Origin: Blastocladiella emersonii ATCC 22665 | Lineage: Eukaryota; Blastocladiomycota; Blastocladiomycetes; Blastocladiales; Blastocladiaceae | Assembly: GCA_025594325.1 (NCBI GenBank) | Contig: JANHCV010000011.1 | Location: 620,001-684,000, forward strand | Length of the DNA: 64,000 nt | Direction of reading: 5' to 3' | In this document: positions 52,895 through 64,000 of the stretch, in pieces | How the letters are laid out: each line of letters begins with the position of its first letter | Position numbering within the stretch: the first letter of the stretch is position 1 | The notes under the pieces: generated by a model | Told to the model about the DNA's origin: nothing | Seen by the model: only the letters and a program-made list of their open reading frames with translations | Database searches by the model: none | Program-made: the position numbers and the translations under genes

Positions 52895-55308
52895 TTTTAT
52901 TTTGCTGATTCTGGCCCTCATTAATACTATATTTGCCCACAAGAATAGTTTTTTTTTCCCCTTCAATAAAGATTTACACATGAAAGAGGTTGGAAGGTGA
53001 GTGCCTTGGGAGTTTAGGTTCCATGCCCGCCAATTTGTCTTTCAGCCAAGCTCTGCGCTTTGGACTCGATTTTTTAACTATATCTCCTTTCTAAGCCACC
53101 TAAAACGCCTCGAGTTCAAGTGCGCACGCAACTATGTGCCTGGCCACAAGACACGTTTCAGCCACTCACAAGATGCACAACTGCCCCTAGCATTCCCAAC
53201 AGGTTGCAGACCAACTATCTCACTGGAGCTTGTCTACTCACTCACTGATCACCTTGGGTATGCAGTTGACAGATTGGCGGTGCAGCGTGTGATGCATGAC
53301 ATCTGCCAGTCTCATGCAGCATCACCTGACCAAAACGCACTGCATGGCCCATGATCCCTGACGTGTGGTTTGGCCTTTTGTCTCCCACTGCTCTCTCCCT
53401 GCTTGCTTGCTGCCCCAGTCATCTATGCACAGCATCAGCCGCTCCTCCCGCTCCTGAAATGCACAATTTGTTTCAGCAGTACCAACACAAGTTTGGATCG
53501 CTCTATACAGCTTGATTGTGCATTACGTTAGTGACTTGCATGAGAGACCCTTCTTCCAACTTGGGTGACTTTTTAATCGTGATTTACTGGTTGCTTCTTT
53601 GCATTAATAGATATCTGCCTCCCTTTCTCCCAAGGGTCTGGCTGGTCCATGGAGGTCAGACGGTTCAGCCACATGTTTTCTGGCTCTGTTGGAATTTTTT
53701 TTTTATTTTTTTTTTCGTCTGACCCCCATCCTGGAGCTGGGCAGGTGATTGATTAGTCCAACATCAGAAATCCGGGCCTTGCGAATTTGCGGCCAATTTA
53801 CACGGTTTGGAGGTAAATTTTAAACCTGAGCAAATTTGTATCAAATTGAGTGGCGGCCCGCGGGTCGGCTAGGACAGCAAATTTGCAACGAATTGCCGTT
53901 CAATCTGCTGCGACTTGATGCCAGACTTGATGGCCAATTTGTGAGACGAGTGACCCGGTTGGCGCACGAATTGATGGGATATTCTCAAGATGGGGACTGC
54001 GTTTTGGTGCTAATTTGCGAGTGTATTGCGTGCGGAGGGATCTCAGATATCAGATACAGGTCAGGGCGCCGACGCCGCGGGTCGCGCGGCGTGCGAGTCA
54101 GAATCCTGGCCCGTGTGCAATGACAATGCACAACAAGCAGGTACCCGAGCGGACCGCGGACGCCGTCGCCAGCACCAGGTCTCCGCCCTTGGAGCCGCCC
54201 CCTGTGACCGGCCCAAACAGCGCGCGCGGCCGCGCTTGATGCGATCCGCGGCCAGGTCGTGGCACGACGCCAAGTAAAGAAACTGGGCGGGCGCGATGGT
54301 GGTCAGAGATCGCTGCTACAAGCAAGAAAGGTCCGAAAGCTCATGTGAGTCGCGCTGCGCCTCAAGCGGCGGGTGAGGAGGGCGTACTGCGTCGTCTTGA
54401 AAATTGGCACCCTACAGCTTGCAGATGCTGCGCGCCAGTTGTTGACCCGTTGAGAGGCGGTGGGTCAATAGTGTAGCAAGAGACCAGTGGCTCACGAGGG
54501 GCTAACAGGAGCAATGCGAGCGAGCATGTCAGACGCGCGCCAACTCTTGCGCAGCAACAAGAAGTGTCGAGCGTACCTGCGACTGGGACTTGGCCCACGT
54601 GGTGGCCGCAGTCGAATAACTTGAGCGAGCCCGTCGTTGGCGCTACTGGCGCGAGCGCGTGGCGCGAGCACATACGGCACACAGAGATGGTGTGGCGGTG
54701 ACGGCGTACCATTGCGCGCAAGGCTGACTTGACGGTCTCAGGTCCATGAGTCGCCAAATGCTGAGTCCCTGGTGGTGGACGCGTGCCAGCGGCTACATGG
54801 GCACCGCACAGGTGTCAGCACCTTTGACGAGCGTGCACGCGGCTGGTAGCCCGGTGGGGTCCCCCCGCGCTGCGCTGTGCCGCACCCAAAGAATGAGCGC
54901 GGCGGAGCACGCGCATGGCGGCGCGCACGTGTGGCGGCAACAACGCCGCTGGTCTCACGGTGCGTTGACAGCGGGCCAGAGCAGAGTGTGAAGGGCATCG
55001 CGCCAGGCGCACCGCCATGGGAGCGCAACGCGACGGTCATGCGTCGAGATTGTAGTGTGTTTTGTTGGCGGTCGGGTGATACATTGCTGTGAGTGGTGAT
55101 GAGTGAGGGAGCATGGACCGACCGCGGCGCGGCGAAGAGTCACTCGCTCGCCCAACGCGCGATCGCGGCAAAGTCCACGCCAAGCTGTGTTACGTGCGGG
55201 TGACTGCACACGTGTTTTTGCAACGTGTTTTTGCAACGCGTCTCGCAGCCCGTCTTGCTACCCGCCGTGCCACGACTCTCGCTCAGTTTCGCTAGCCTTG
55301 AAACGCGC

Positions 55309-55311
<3 letters not shown>
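52895..55311. other. Right-arm segment without a recognised gene
   Basis: Mirror of 28,422-30,838. Confidence 0.4.

Positions 55312-55357
<46 letters not shown>
55312..55357. repeat. Poly-A tract, 46 bp
   Basis: Partner of the 45-bp poly-T tract at 28,377; one base longer. Confidence 0.9.
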
Positions 55358-55358
<1 letters not shown>

Positions 55359-56700
55359 GACAAGCTGCACCTAAAGGTGGGACCGCGAGGGGAGGAGGGA
55401 GGAACTGATCAAGAACGGCGCGTTCCGGGTTGTGACGCGGCGGCGCGGTCACCCCCTTCGTTCTCGAGTCGATCAACGCTTATATATTGCTTAGGCTTTG
55501 GAAGCGACGAGCCCCTTGTCATGACAGTTGTAAGCACATCGCAGCGGCAGGATCATACCGCAGCTCACGCGAGGTTCTCAAGCGAGCCACAAAGATCATT
55601 CATTGCGGTATGAAGGGGACCTTCTGCCTGAACGAGCTCGCAAGCCAAGCGTGAACGGACGTGGCGAACGTGACCCTGCAGTGGCGTCGGACGATGGAGT
55701 TCACACGCCTGCCACAGCTCACTCAGTTGCTCCCTCCACCTTTTGGGCATATTTTAAGCATGCTGCAGATACCACTTGATGCAATGTATTTAACCCATAG
55801 ACGACCATGGCACACTGGTGTCCCTCACCCCACCCCCTCATATCTCCACCACTTTTTACTCTACACTCTCAAAACTTTGCTCAGCAAAATTGTAGCTATC
55901 GATACTGTTAGGGCCCGAGATTTTTAGCGTGGCGCACCGCCTAACGGCTGAGCTGGGAGGCGCCGCCAAAGTTATGAACTTCGCACGAGCGCCCGCCCTG
56001 ACAACACCTTTGCATGAATCCGGTTCAAACTTTTCGTGGACGCACTATGCGTAGACTGCCACCACTGTGTGAAGTTAAAAGATGTGGAGTTGAAAACTGA
56101 GGGCGTGGGAGTCGTGGGAAGCTCGGGTCCACGCGTTTCGGAGCCAAGATCGCCCCGTTCTCCAGCCAGGTGCGAGACATCGCGACGCGACTGGCACCCA
56201 CGTATGCGCCTCGTTGCGCCCTATCCGATAAGCTTGAGACTGTGTTTGTGGCCTGCGGGGGGAGCGAGAAAACCGCTGAAAACCCGATCGGACCCGCTGA
56301 AATTGGGGTTGGACAGCGGTGTCCCCAGCCGTCCCCGCCCCGCCACCCAGCCCGCTGTCCGCCGAGCGGCCTCGCCGCCGTCTCACCCTCCACTTCCCCA
56401 CCCTTCTTGCAAAGAACGACCTCAACCACCATCAACAACATATCATGTTATCAACAAGACGGCCTACGCCAAGCTGGGGCCCGTGAGCACGCGCTCGCGC
56501 GGGACCCGCTGCCATCCCACCTCGCTGCTCCTCGCGTCCCCGCGACACCGTCGCCACTCGCCTCGCCACCGTCTACGCCATTGGACCCGCCACCTGCGCT
56601 GGGCAAGTGTCGCTGCGTCGACTCGCATGCACCTTCGTCATCGGCGGCCGTGGCTCTCGCCATCCAACCTGCTCCTGCTCGCCCCGTCTCGCCGTCGGAC

Positions 56701-57468
56701 TCTGATCCCTATAGCGACGGCGAGGAGAGATCTGGCAGCGACGACGACGAGAAAGAGGCCAGGCCGCCGACCTCAAGGCCCGCAGGGAGCACCGGGCCAC
56801 CGCCGCGCGCGCGCAGTCTGGACCGCCTGACGCGGCCGTTGCTGATGAAGGTCCTGGTGCTAGCGCCGCCGGCGCACCCTTCTCGCAGAACGGTGCGGCG
56901 GGTTTTGACGACGGCGACGTCCGCGACATGGCCAACATGGCTGGTTCAGACGACGAAGAAGAACACGGTGCGTCAGCTCACTACACTGGGCCCGCGCGAC
57001 ATGCACTGACGCGAGCTGATCTACACAGGGCCCACGCTGTCGGCCGAGCCGCGCGACGAAGGCCGGCAAGACGGCGATTGAGAGATAGACCCAGGTGGCG
57101 GCGTGTGCAAGCTCACATTCGAGGTCGGCGACGGCGTCCTCAGCTTCATCAACCGCCTCATCAAGCCAATGCCCTCGACGGTACGCCAAGGCAACGGCCC
57201 GCGCACAAGAACATGCGCTCCCCGCCCCCAAGGTCGCCGTCACTAGCCGTATGTGGGCAAGACGCCGCTCCCCACGGCCACGCCCGCCGAGAACTCCAAC
57301 TCAATCAAGCCGTCCGTGGTCTTCCTCACGATCATCAGCTACAAGGGTCACGACGGCGACTCGTCCCCGCAGATCATGTGCAAGGAGACGACGAATCGAT
57401 ACGCTTTGTCCCGCCACACTGGTCCCAAGGAAATCTTCATGGCAGTTGATGATCGTGAGATGTTGTAG
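56701..57468 (+). pseudogene. Decayed multi-exon gene of unknown function (right-arm copy)
   Basis: The introns are 56,968-57,028 and 57,181-57,246. There is an in-frame TGA at 57,079 and a frame change near 56,760. The terminal stop is TAG at 57,466-57,468. An open upstream frame from 56,170 (Pro/Ser/Ala-rich) may hold earlier coding sequence. The same lesions are in both arms, so decay came before, or was spread by, arm homogenisation. Confidence 0.5.
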
Positions 57469-60400
57469 TGGATTGCGGACAGCGCAATGAATGTTATTGG
57501 GCGTCCACATTTTTGGTGGGGAGGGAGGAACAGCGGTGAGCGACAGCGAGGTGAAAAATAATCGGGGCGAGGCTTAGGTGAGTTTTGTGCGGTGCGGCGG
57601 CGCCTGTTTCAAGAAGCTAAGTCCGGGGACGCTGGTGTGCCAAACCCCGGTCGGCTATGGGTTAACCCATAGAATCCTTCCTATTTGCGCTAAGTTTACG
57701 TCTTGTTGCGCGATTCGAGCGCCGCGCCAAACCCGTAACACAGGCACCACCAGCCGCTGACGAGCCGCGCCTGTCGCTCCCAGCGCATCAGAAGTCATGT
57801 CCGCTTTTGATTTGACCGCCGGCAGCTTCATCTAGTTGATAGGACCGCTCGCCAAGTTGGAGACCCGCCCTTGAGTGACGAACAGAATGTCGCCTACTGA
57901 TCCATGACTCTACCATGAAGCTGGAAATGTTCACGTCGCGTTTCAATTCTAAAAGCGTCGCGTGGCAGATAGTGAAGCTCGATCACGCGGTGTTACATGT
58001 TACTAGCGTCAGAAGCAGCTTGAGTATGGCCGTTCCGCGACCATGTGTTCAAGCAAAGAAATAGCACCCTTCGCAGCTCTCTGAAGTGGCCTTCAATGCG
58101 TTTCAAACGCTCAATCGCACCGACTGGATCGCATGCACCTCATTCAAGTCTGGAGGAATTTACAGCGTACCGGTTCTGCGTCGTGGACGTTCTTCATTGG
58201 TTGAGCGACCATCCCGCGCGCGCTCTCCAAAGCGCGGACTTACTTGTGAGCACGCCCAGTACCAGGGCTCACCAGCTTTAATAGAGGCTGGCAGTTGTTG
58301 TACTTTCGTGCTAGCAGAAACGGTCCTTCACTCACTCGCTCTCGTCAACTTGTACGAATTAAGCCAGTATGCGACCACGTGCAGACAGTTGTTGGAGGAA
58401 TTGGAACTCTTCTTCGCCGCTTGGCGTGCCGCGCCAGTAGGCGCCCAGCTAGTAAGCTCGATCCGCAAGCGCAATCCGCAACAGCGTGCGTGCCACAAAC
58501 CCCTTCAGGCGAACATGGGTTTCACCCTCTGTAAACTGCAATCCCGGCCAGGAAACCAGGTTTATCTACCAAAGTAAAGGTATTTTACCAGCTTGTAACC
58601 AAGGTTTGTCGCCTGGGGAAAGCCTGTTTACCCGCTGGGTTGGGTGCTGTACTCGTTTTGTGACCAACTGAATTCAAACATTGTCTATTGTTCCCGTGCT
58701 CCTCTGAACGCGAAATATATTTTTGCATGCGAAATCCTACGCGCTGCTGTGGTGAATCGACTTTCGAGGTTAGCTTCCTGAATCCACCCCAGCCGGGCGT
58801 TAGCATTGAGAATCCGAACTCCATTTTTTTCTCGACACCCGGCTCCCAACCACCCCAACACTCAAACATATCATTTGCATCTCTCAGTACGGCCAGTTTA
58901 TTGCCGTCGAGAACAGCGCAATCGACTGAAGCGTTGTGGTGACAAGTCCAACTTTCTCCAAGGGCAACTTCAACCACCACGACCACCAGCGAGAAATCCC
59001 CTTGACCTCCCCCATCACACTCATGTATCGCATTCCCCAGAAATATTAATTTGCGATTTTGAACCTCGCCCGACCCGGCCCAAGAATTGAGTGCAAATTT
59101 GCAGCTGGCCGCACAATTTGAGATCCGCGATTTCCAATGAAGCCTTGGTGTCTTAACTGTTTAGTTGCCCTTCACCTCCTGCCACCCTCACCTTCCTGCA
59201 CGCTAGAACATAATATGCTCACTTGTATCAAGGTACTTACTATCCTACGCCTGTGCCAAAACAGCCCCTGGATGGAAATGCAAGGTGCTCCTGTGCCTGT
59301 GCAAGCTCTGAGGCGTGCAGAAGCTTGCTCATTGCGGGACTCATAAACTCAATTAGGATATTCCCACTTGCAATGACAGGGCTCCCCAATGTCTATACAT
59401 GACGTGCATGATTTTGCGTCCATCTCGTCTGAGTTGCAGTTAAGTCGTACAGTATTGGGCTTGGAGGAGGTTGGTTACAGTGTGCAAACGACCAGAAGGA
59501 GAGAAGGCGCAAAAGAAAAAGACGCTGAGATAGATCAGGAGGGAGGAAACTAGGCATCTATTTAGGCAAAGGAGCAACAAGCAAAATACACATGTGGGAG
59601 AGGAGTGGAAACGCCCACCCAAGGTCAGAGATGGGCTGACAATCCCCAGCAAGGCATTCAGCCTGTGGTGTGATGGACATGGCGTGTGCAATTGCGTGCA
59701 CACACATGAGTGGCGCAACGCATCCCTTAGCCGGCCACACAGTTGCATGTGTACTTGAGCTACCTAACATACTTGGTTCTACATGCAGTTTTATTGTGCG
59801 CTACGTCAGTAGCCTGTATAAGCTACCTTCCTGCAAAGTTGCTGCCTTGCCTCCTCTAGATACATGAACGCCAGGTACCTTGTTGTTGTTGTGTTTTTTG
59901 TTTTCCTCAGATTGTAACACTTCTTTTGGAAGCATGTCAAGTGCAGGCAACGCCTGCAAGCACTAGCAGTGTGTTGCTGCATTGTCTTGTTTATAAACCC
60001 TGCAAACTGGCCTCAGTCAAAGTTGGCTACAACTTGCTTCTTGCGGCAGGCAAGCCTTGGTTGCGCCTGGCAAACCATGCACATATCACGTTAAGCCTTA
60101 AACACCAACAGAGTGCAGCTTCTGCAAACAGGGAAATCAAGCAATGTATGCCAAACTCAAACATTTCAACATGTTGGAGACAGCAAGCCTAGAGCAGTCT
60201 GTGCGTGCAATGTGACACAACGTTATTTCTTTTTGATAACACTGCAGCAAACTATGCAAGAAACTGTGCGTCCACATCAGTTGAAGTGGAGGGAGATTGG
60301 ATTGAAACGGGTGTGCCATGACACGGGTGTTATGCTCCAATTAATCAATCAGCTTGTGACGCAGTGCGCAGCACCACCAATTGGTTTGCTTTTTCGGTCC

Positions 60401-61111
60401 ATTGGGTGTCACTCAAGACACCGTTTTTGGGCTGAGAGGGTGCTGCGTGAGCAACAGCGCATGTTGCAGCCCCACCTGCGTGCAAGTCAGCTCCCCTATG
60501 CTGAGAAACGCAGCTTAAGCGCCGGGAATTTTTTTGTTGAGTAAAATGAATGCTTGACAACCGTCTCATTACATAAAACCGCCATCTTCACACCTGATTG
60601 ATGCCAGGAGTAAAAATGCAGCAAGTTGATGGTGTAAAAAGTACTGCCACTTGCACAGTAACACCCTGCTCTCCTTGCAGCCGAAAAAAACGGGTTTTTG
60701 ATTGACACCCACTACAACGTTACATCAGGTGATTTCTAAATGCATGGGATATTACATGGGGTATCTGAGGCAAAGGGGAGGGGAGGGGCTAGATGGGAGG
60801 TATGCAGGGTGTGGCAGCATGTGGCTGATGCAGTGTCAAAGTACCACAGGCCAAGTCCCAGTTCAAGTCCCTGCCTGAAACCTTTGATAATTCTGCTAAT
60901 GTAAACACAAAGAGTTGGACACACAGCATGCTGGGTAATCTGACGTTTCGAGCCATACTTGGGTCAATGTACCTAAAAAATACAATCGGATTAAAGAGCG
61001 CAGCGAGACGCGAGTTGTGTTTGTGCACGCGGTTTTTATGGCACGGTGCGCAATGTTTCCAGCACTATAAGTGCAGCCGCGGCGAATGAACAGCACGAAG
61101 TCATTCAGGTT
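57469..61111. other. Right-arm segment without recognised genes
   Basis: Mirror of 22,623-26,265. A B-box-like GTTCAAGTCC is at about 60,860 on the plus strand; the CCAGCTGG cluster lies beyond the tRNA at 61,370-61,447. Confidence 0.4.
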
Positions 61112-61183
61112 GGGGGTGTAGCTCAGTGGTAGAGCGCTCGCTTCGCATGCGAGAGGCCCCGAGTTCGATCCTCGGCTCCTCCA
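61112..61183 (+). tRNA. tRNA-Ala (anticodon CGC), right arm
   Basis: Mirror of 22,551-22,622; G3:U70, anticodon CGC, and a six-T terminator at 61,185-61,190. Confidence 0.93.
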
Positions 61184-61861
61184 CTTTTTTCCCAACAAAT
61201 TTTGATATCGTCAGTAATACGCTGCCGAATCGACACATACTTAGTGTTCGTAAGCTTATTGATCGTCATGACCTTGGACTAGCCACGCTGGTAAATATAT
61301 AGTTAGCGGAGAACAGTGCAGACCCAACTGCTGAACTAGCCTACATGCCCAATCCCGCCCTGGGGCTTGCCAGCTGGCCACCAGCTGGAACGAGCTCTCA
61401 GCCACTCCAGCTGGCTTCCAGATGGCTCCGGGCACTTCTCCAGCTGGCTGCCAGCTCCCGTTGCACGATTTTGAGCACTCACATAAAACGTTACAGAGGA
61501 CGCTGAACTCGTTCATGCAAAGTCAACTCTCGCTGCTGTGAAGCGGCTCTGAGCTGCGTTGCCTTGCTTGGCGTATTAGTTTTTGTCATCACCCTTATCA
61601 AAATCATGTGGGGCGCAAAGACTAATGTGAATACGTCACAAGTTGCTTCCCTCGTTGCGCTCTGCCATCGCTGGCCACAGCTGTGCTATCTTACCCTTCT
61701 CCATGGTTTCCAGTGCTCAAGCAGGGCCTAGGGAAACTAACACCAAAAACTCTTGAGAGCTGGTTGAAGTTCATTGAACGTGTGAGATTCCAACAGCCAG
61801 GTCGGCGCTGGCGCGTCTTGAGGGCTCGCCATGGCTGCGCTGCAGGAACCGTTCCGATTAA

Positions 61862-62899
61862 GGGCCCGTTTGGTTCAAAATGGCGTCAGAACGCCACGTC
61901 AGAGCAGAACCGTGACCCAAACGTCATCGCCTCATTTCATTCTCACACTCACTGAGAACGCTCGCTGCGACCCAGTGGAAGCGCCCGAGCTGCTTACTGC
62001 CTCAGTAATCATCGCTCACCTTCATACACTCGTTTTTCGTCACCATCAGTACTCGCATCAGCGAATGAAGCGAGGTACGCTCAGACACGGTCCCTGCGCT
62101 GAGTCTCGCTTCTATTCTCCATCTCCTCACCAGGAAGAACTCGTGCGCTCCTATTTGGGCCTTTAAACTACGTCGAGTACTCGGCAGACAAGGTGTTGAT
62201 GGTGTACGTGGTCGGTTCGTGGTCAGTGCTCACATGAACAACGCGGTCAGCAGTTTCACTCAACATCTCAGCACTTGCAACGTCGCGCGGGGAGCACAAG
62301 GTCTTTCACTTGTGACGCGGAATCGTCAACTATATATGTCCTTTGCGCATGTGGAGCGCACTGTCATCGCCAGAGACGCTGACTCTCTTGAGCTTGGGAG
62401 ACGCATCAGGTGTGCCATCAATCAGGTGATGGGGGCCATGGCGCACGCTCCGATTTGAGAGTAAACGTAGCGGACGCCGTGACAGCGGCATTGGACATAG
62501 CTTTTGTGCGCGAATGGGTGGTGCGCGGCCTAAAAGACGTTGGGGGGGGGGGGCAAGCGAAGCGCATCAGAGTGCAAGCTTCTGCACGGCAGTCCTGACA
62601 GGGACTGCTCTGAGACACAGTAAAAGTTGCGGAACCCGCTGGTGCGGCGAGTATATTTTTCCGGCGCGAGGGGAAGCAAGTATTGCGGGGAGAAGCGAGC
62701 GACAGAACGGTTCTGAGCGTTGTTTGGGACCTCCAGAGGTCCCAAACCGTTCAGGAGAAAATGAGCATAACCGGTCAGCCACGCGAGAATTGACCAAACA
62801 CTCACTCAGCCTCAGAACGAGTTCTGACGTCAGCCCCGTTCCGCCAGAATGAGAAAATGCGTGGCTGAATTGTCAGAACGCCGTGGACCAAACGGGCCC
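61862..62899. mobile_element. Non-autonomous PIF/Harbinger-like element, right-arm copy (1,038 bp)
   Basis: It has GGGCCCGTTTGGT tips and flanking TAA/TTA as in the left copy. One internal G-run is 12 bases against 11 on the left, which accounts for the one-base longer length. Confidence 0.75.
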
Positions 62900-62902
62900 T
62901 AA

Positions 62903-63794
62903 TGACCGACCCAATCTTTCATGTTTCCTTTTGCACCACTCATAGCCGAACTTCAATAGGCAAAGTTTTAGGGAGTTTGAGTGCGCTGGCAATGAGAACG
63001 TCTCATGGAGGGTCTCACAGCTCAATGCGCCTCCCTTCTGCATGCGTGCGGGCCAATGTGCAGGCGCTGCAGCACGTTGGGCTATTTCGCGCGCTTCCTC
63101 CCTCAGGCAACCTCAACGACTTGAACCAAAACTTTGTAACTGCTGCAATAATTTCGAGATGTATACGTGAGGCCTGATCTTCATCTCAGCGCTGTGCCCT
63201 GGCCCAAAAGCTGGAATGAACTTGCAAGTACCCGTCTATCACGTTTGCATGCCTTCTGTTGCTTCAGCAAGCACATTATACATGAGCCAGAGAAATTTGA
63301 ATGAGGTTCCTTCGCTTAGAGAGCCGGTTTGCAAGACGTGCGTGGACTCATACACCAACTGGGATGAGGCGCCTGGTTCACCTTCTGCAGGGCCTTTGCC
63401 TGTGCGCCAACCACCAAGACGCAGGCCCTTTTCATGAACCTTAGCCCACACGCCAAGTACGTGATTGAAATGGCACCGCGTGTCTCGCACCACAACGCGT
63501 CTGCCTCGCCAACCCAGCGGCGACTCCTGGTCGCGAAAATTTAATCAAGGGTGAACAACGATGAGATCTATGAACTAACTGGTGCAAACATCTGAAGACG
63601 CGCGCCGCCGCAGCCACCGGTTGCGCTTGCCTCTAAGAGTAGTGCAAGCAGACACCTGTGTGAGCTGAGCTGCCCGCCAGCGAGCGTGCAAGCAGGGTCA
63701 GATCCATACAAGCGGGACAGTTACCGCAGACGGATTGCACCACGGCGCAGTCCTTGAGCGCCGGACGCGGCTTCAGGCGTGGGAGTTTTTGTGA
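62903..63794. other. Intergenic, right arm; nothing recognised
   Basis: Mirror of 19,941-20,832. Confidence 0.4.
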
Positions 63795-64000
63795 GTGGGT
63801 CACCAGAACTCGCTGTTGCGTTCCTGGCGGAAACTCCTTGAGCTTCCGTTCCAAGCTGTGGGGAGCACTCGCTGCCGCTGCTTCCACTTGCCACAGTGCC
63901 AAGCTCACCTTCACATAACTAGCAACTCCGTGGCCGGCCAAAGGCAAGAGCGGGACATCTGCCTTGCACACATGGAGTGACCAACGCGCAGGCCCAAGAT
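63795..64000 (+). pseudogene. Start of the LINE-like relic, right-arm copy (cut by window end)
   Basis: Mirror of 19,735-19,940; the RNase H-like part would lie beyond the window if the palindrome continues. Confidence 0.4.

Larger units (their letters stand above)
46243..64000. repeat. Right arm of giant inverted repeat (runs off the window)
   Basis: It is the reverse complement of 37,491-19,735. The junction lies in element B, where B's gag remnant from the spacer side meets B's inverted integrase end. It carries copies of every left-arm feature from tRNA-Thr to the LINE-like relic. Confidence 0.95.

Overview
This window looks like nuclear DNA from a GC-rich basidiomycete fungus, probably a tremellomycete yeast. 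That placement is an inference from three things: short introns of 61-83 bp with GTACG/GTATG-type donors and CTAAC-like branch sites, GC-rich codon use, and chromodomain Ty3/gypsy elements. No sequence search could be run, so the taxonomy is provisional.

Positions 1-10,063 are ordinary, tightly packed chromosome. In order they hold the 3' end of a probable NRDE-2 family gene, a small RGS-domain gene (minus), an unrecognised Ala/Gln/Pro-rich protein, an MNS1/TPH-type coiled-coil gene with one intron, the ribosome quality-control E3 ligase listerin (LTN1, minus, one intron), and the 60S assembly factor RRP17/NOL12 (two introns) divergent from it. From about 10 kb to the window end there is no clearly healthy protein-coding host gene. 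This part holds tRNA genes, transposon relics, decayed genes and retrotransposons.

The dominant feature is a giant inverted repeat. The left arm runs from at least 19,735 to 37,491 and the right arm from 46,243 to the window end, so each arm is at least 17.75 kb with an 8.75-kb spacer. The arms look almost base-identical. I saw three 1-bp homopolymer-length differences and two substitutions, the latter within 142 bp of the inner junction. Each arm carries tRNA-Ala(CGC), two tRNA-Cys(GCA) and tRNA-Thr(CGT), all transcribed away from the core. Each arm also has a 1.04-kb Harbinger-like element, a decayed spliced gene, a candidate four-exon gene with a TATA box, and the 3' end of a Ty3 element.

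The spacer is a nest of two chromodomain Ty3/gypsy retrotransposons on the minus strand. The younger element, C (37,836-43,126), is intact: two 174-bp LTRs, a 5-bp GGTAC target duplication, gag with a zinc knuckle, an open pol, a GGGAAAC -1 slippery site, and a primer-binding site complementary to its own LTR, as in Tf1-type self-priming elements. It sits inside the integrase of an older relative, B, whose 5' end was lost at the palindrome junction. A solo C LTR lies at 17,615.

A gene-poor stretch of at least 54 kb with a retroelement core, near-identical inverted arms and outward-facing tRNA genes resembles the layout of Schizosaccharomyces pombe centromeres. A regional centromere is one hypothesis. 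Other possibilities are a recent fold-back duplication or an assembly artefact, and these are treated separately in the findings.
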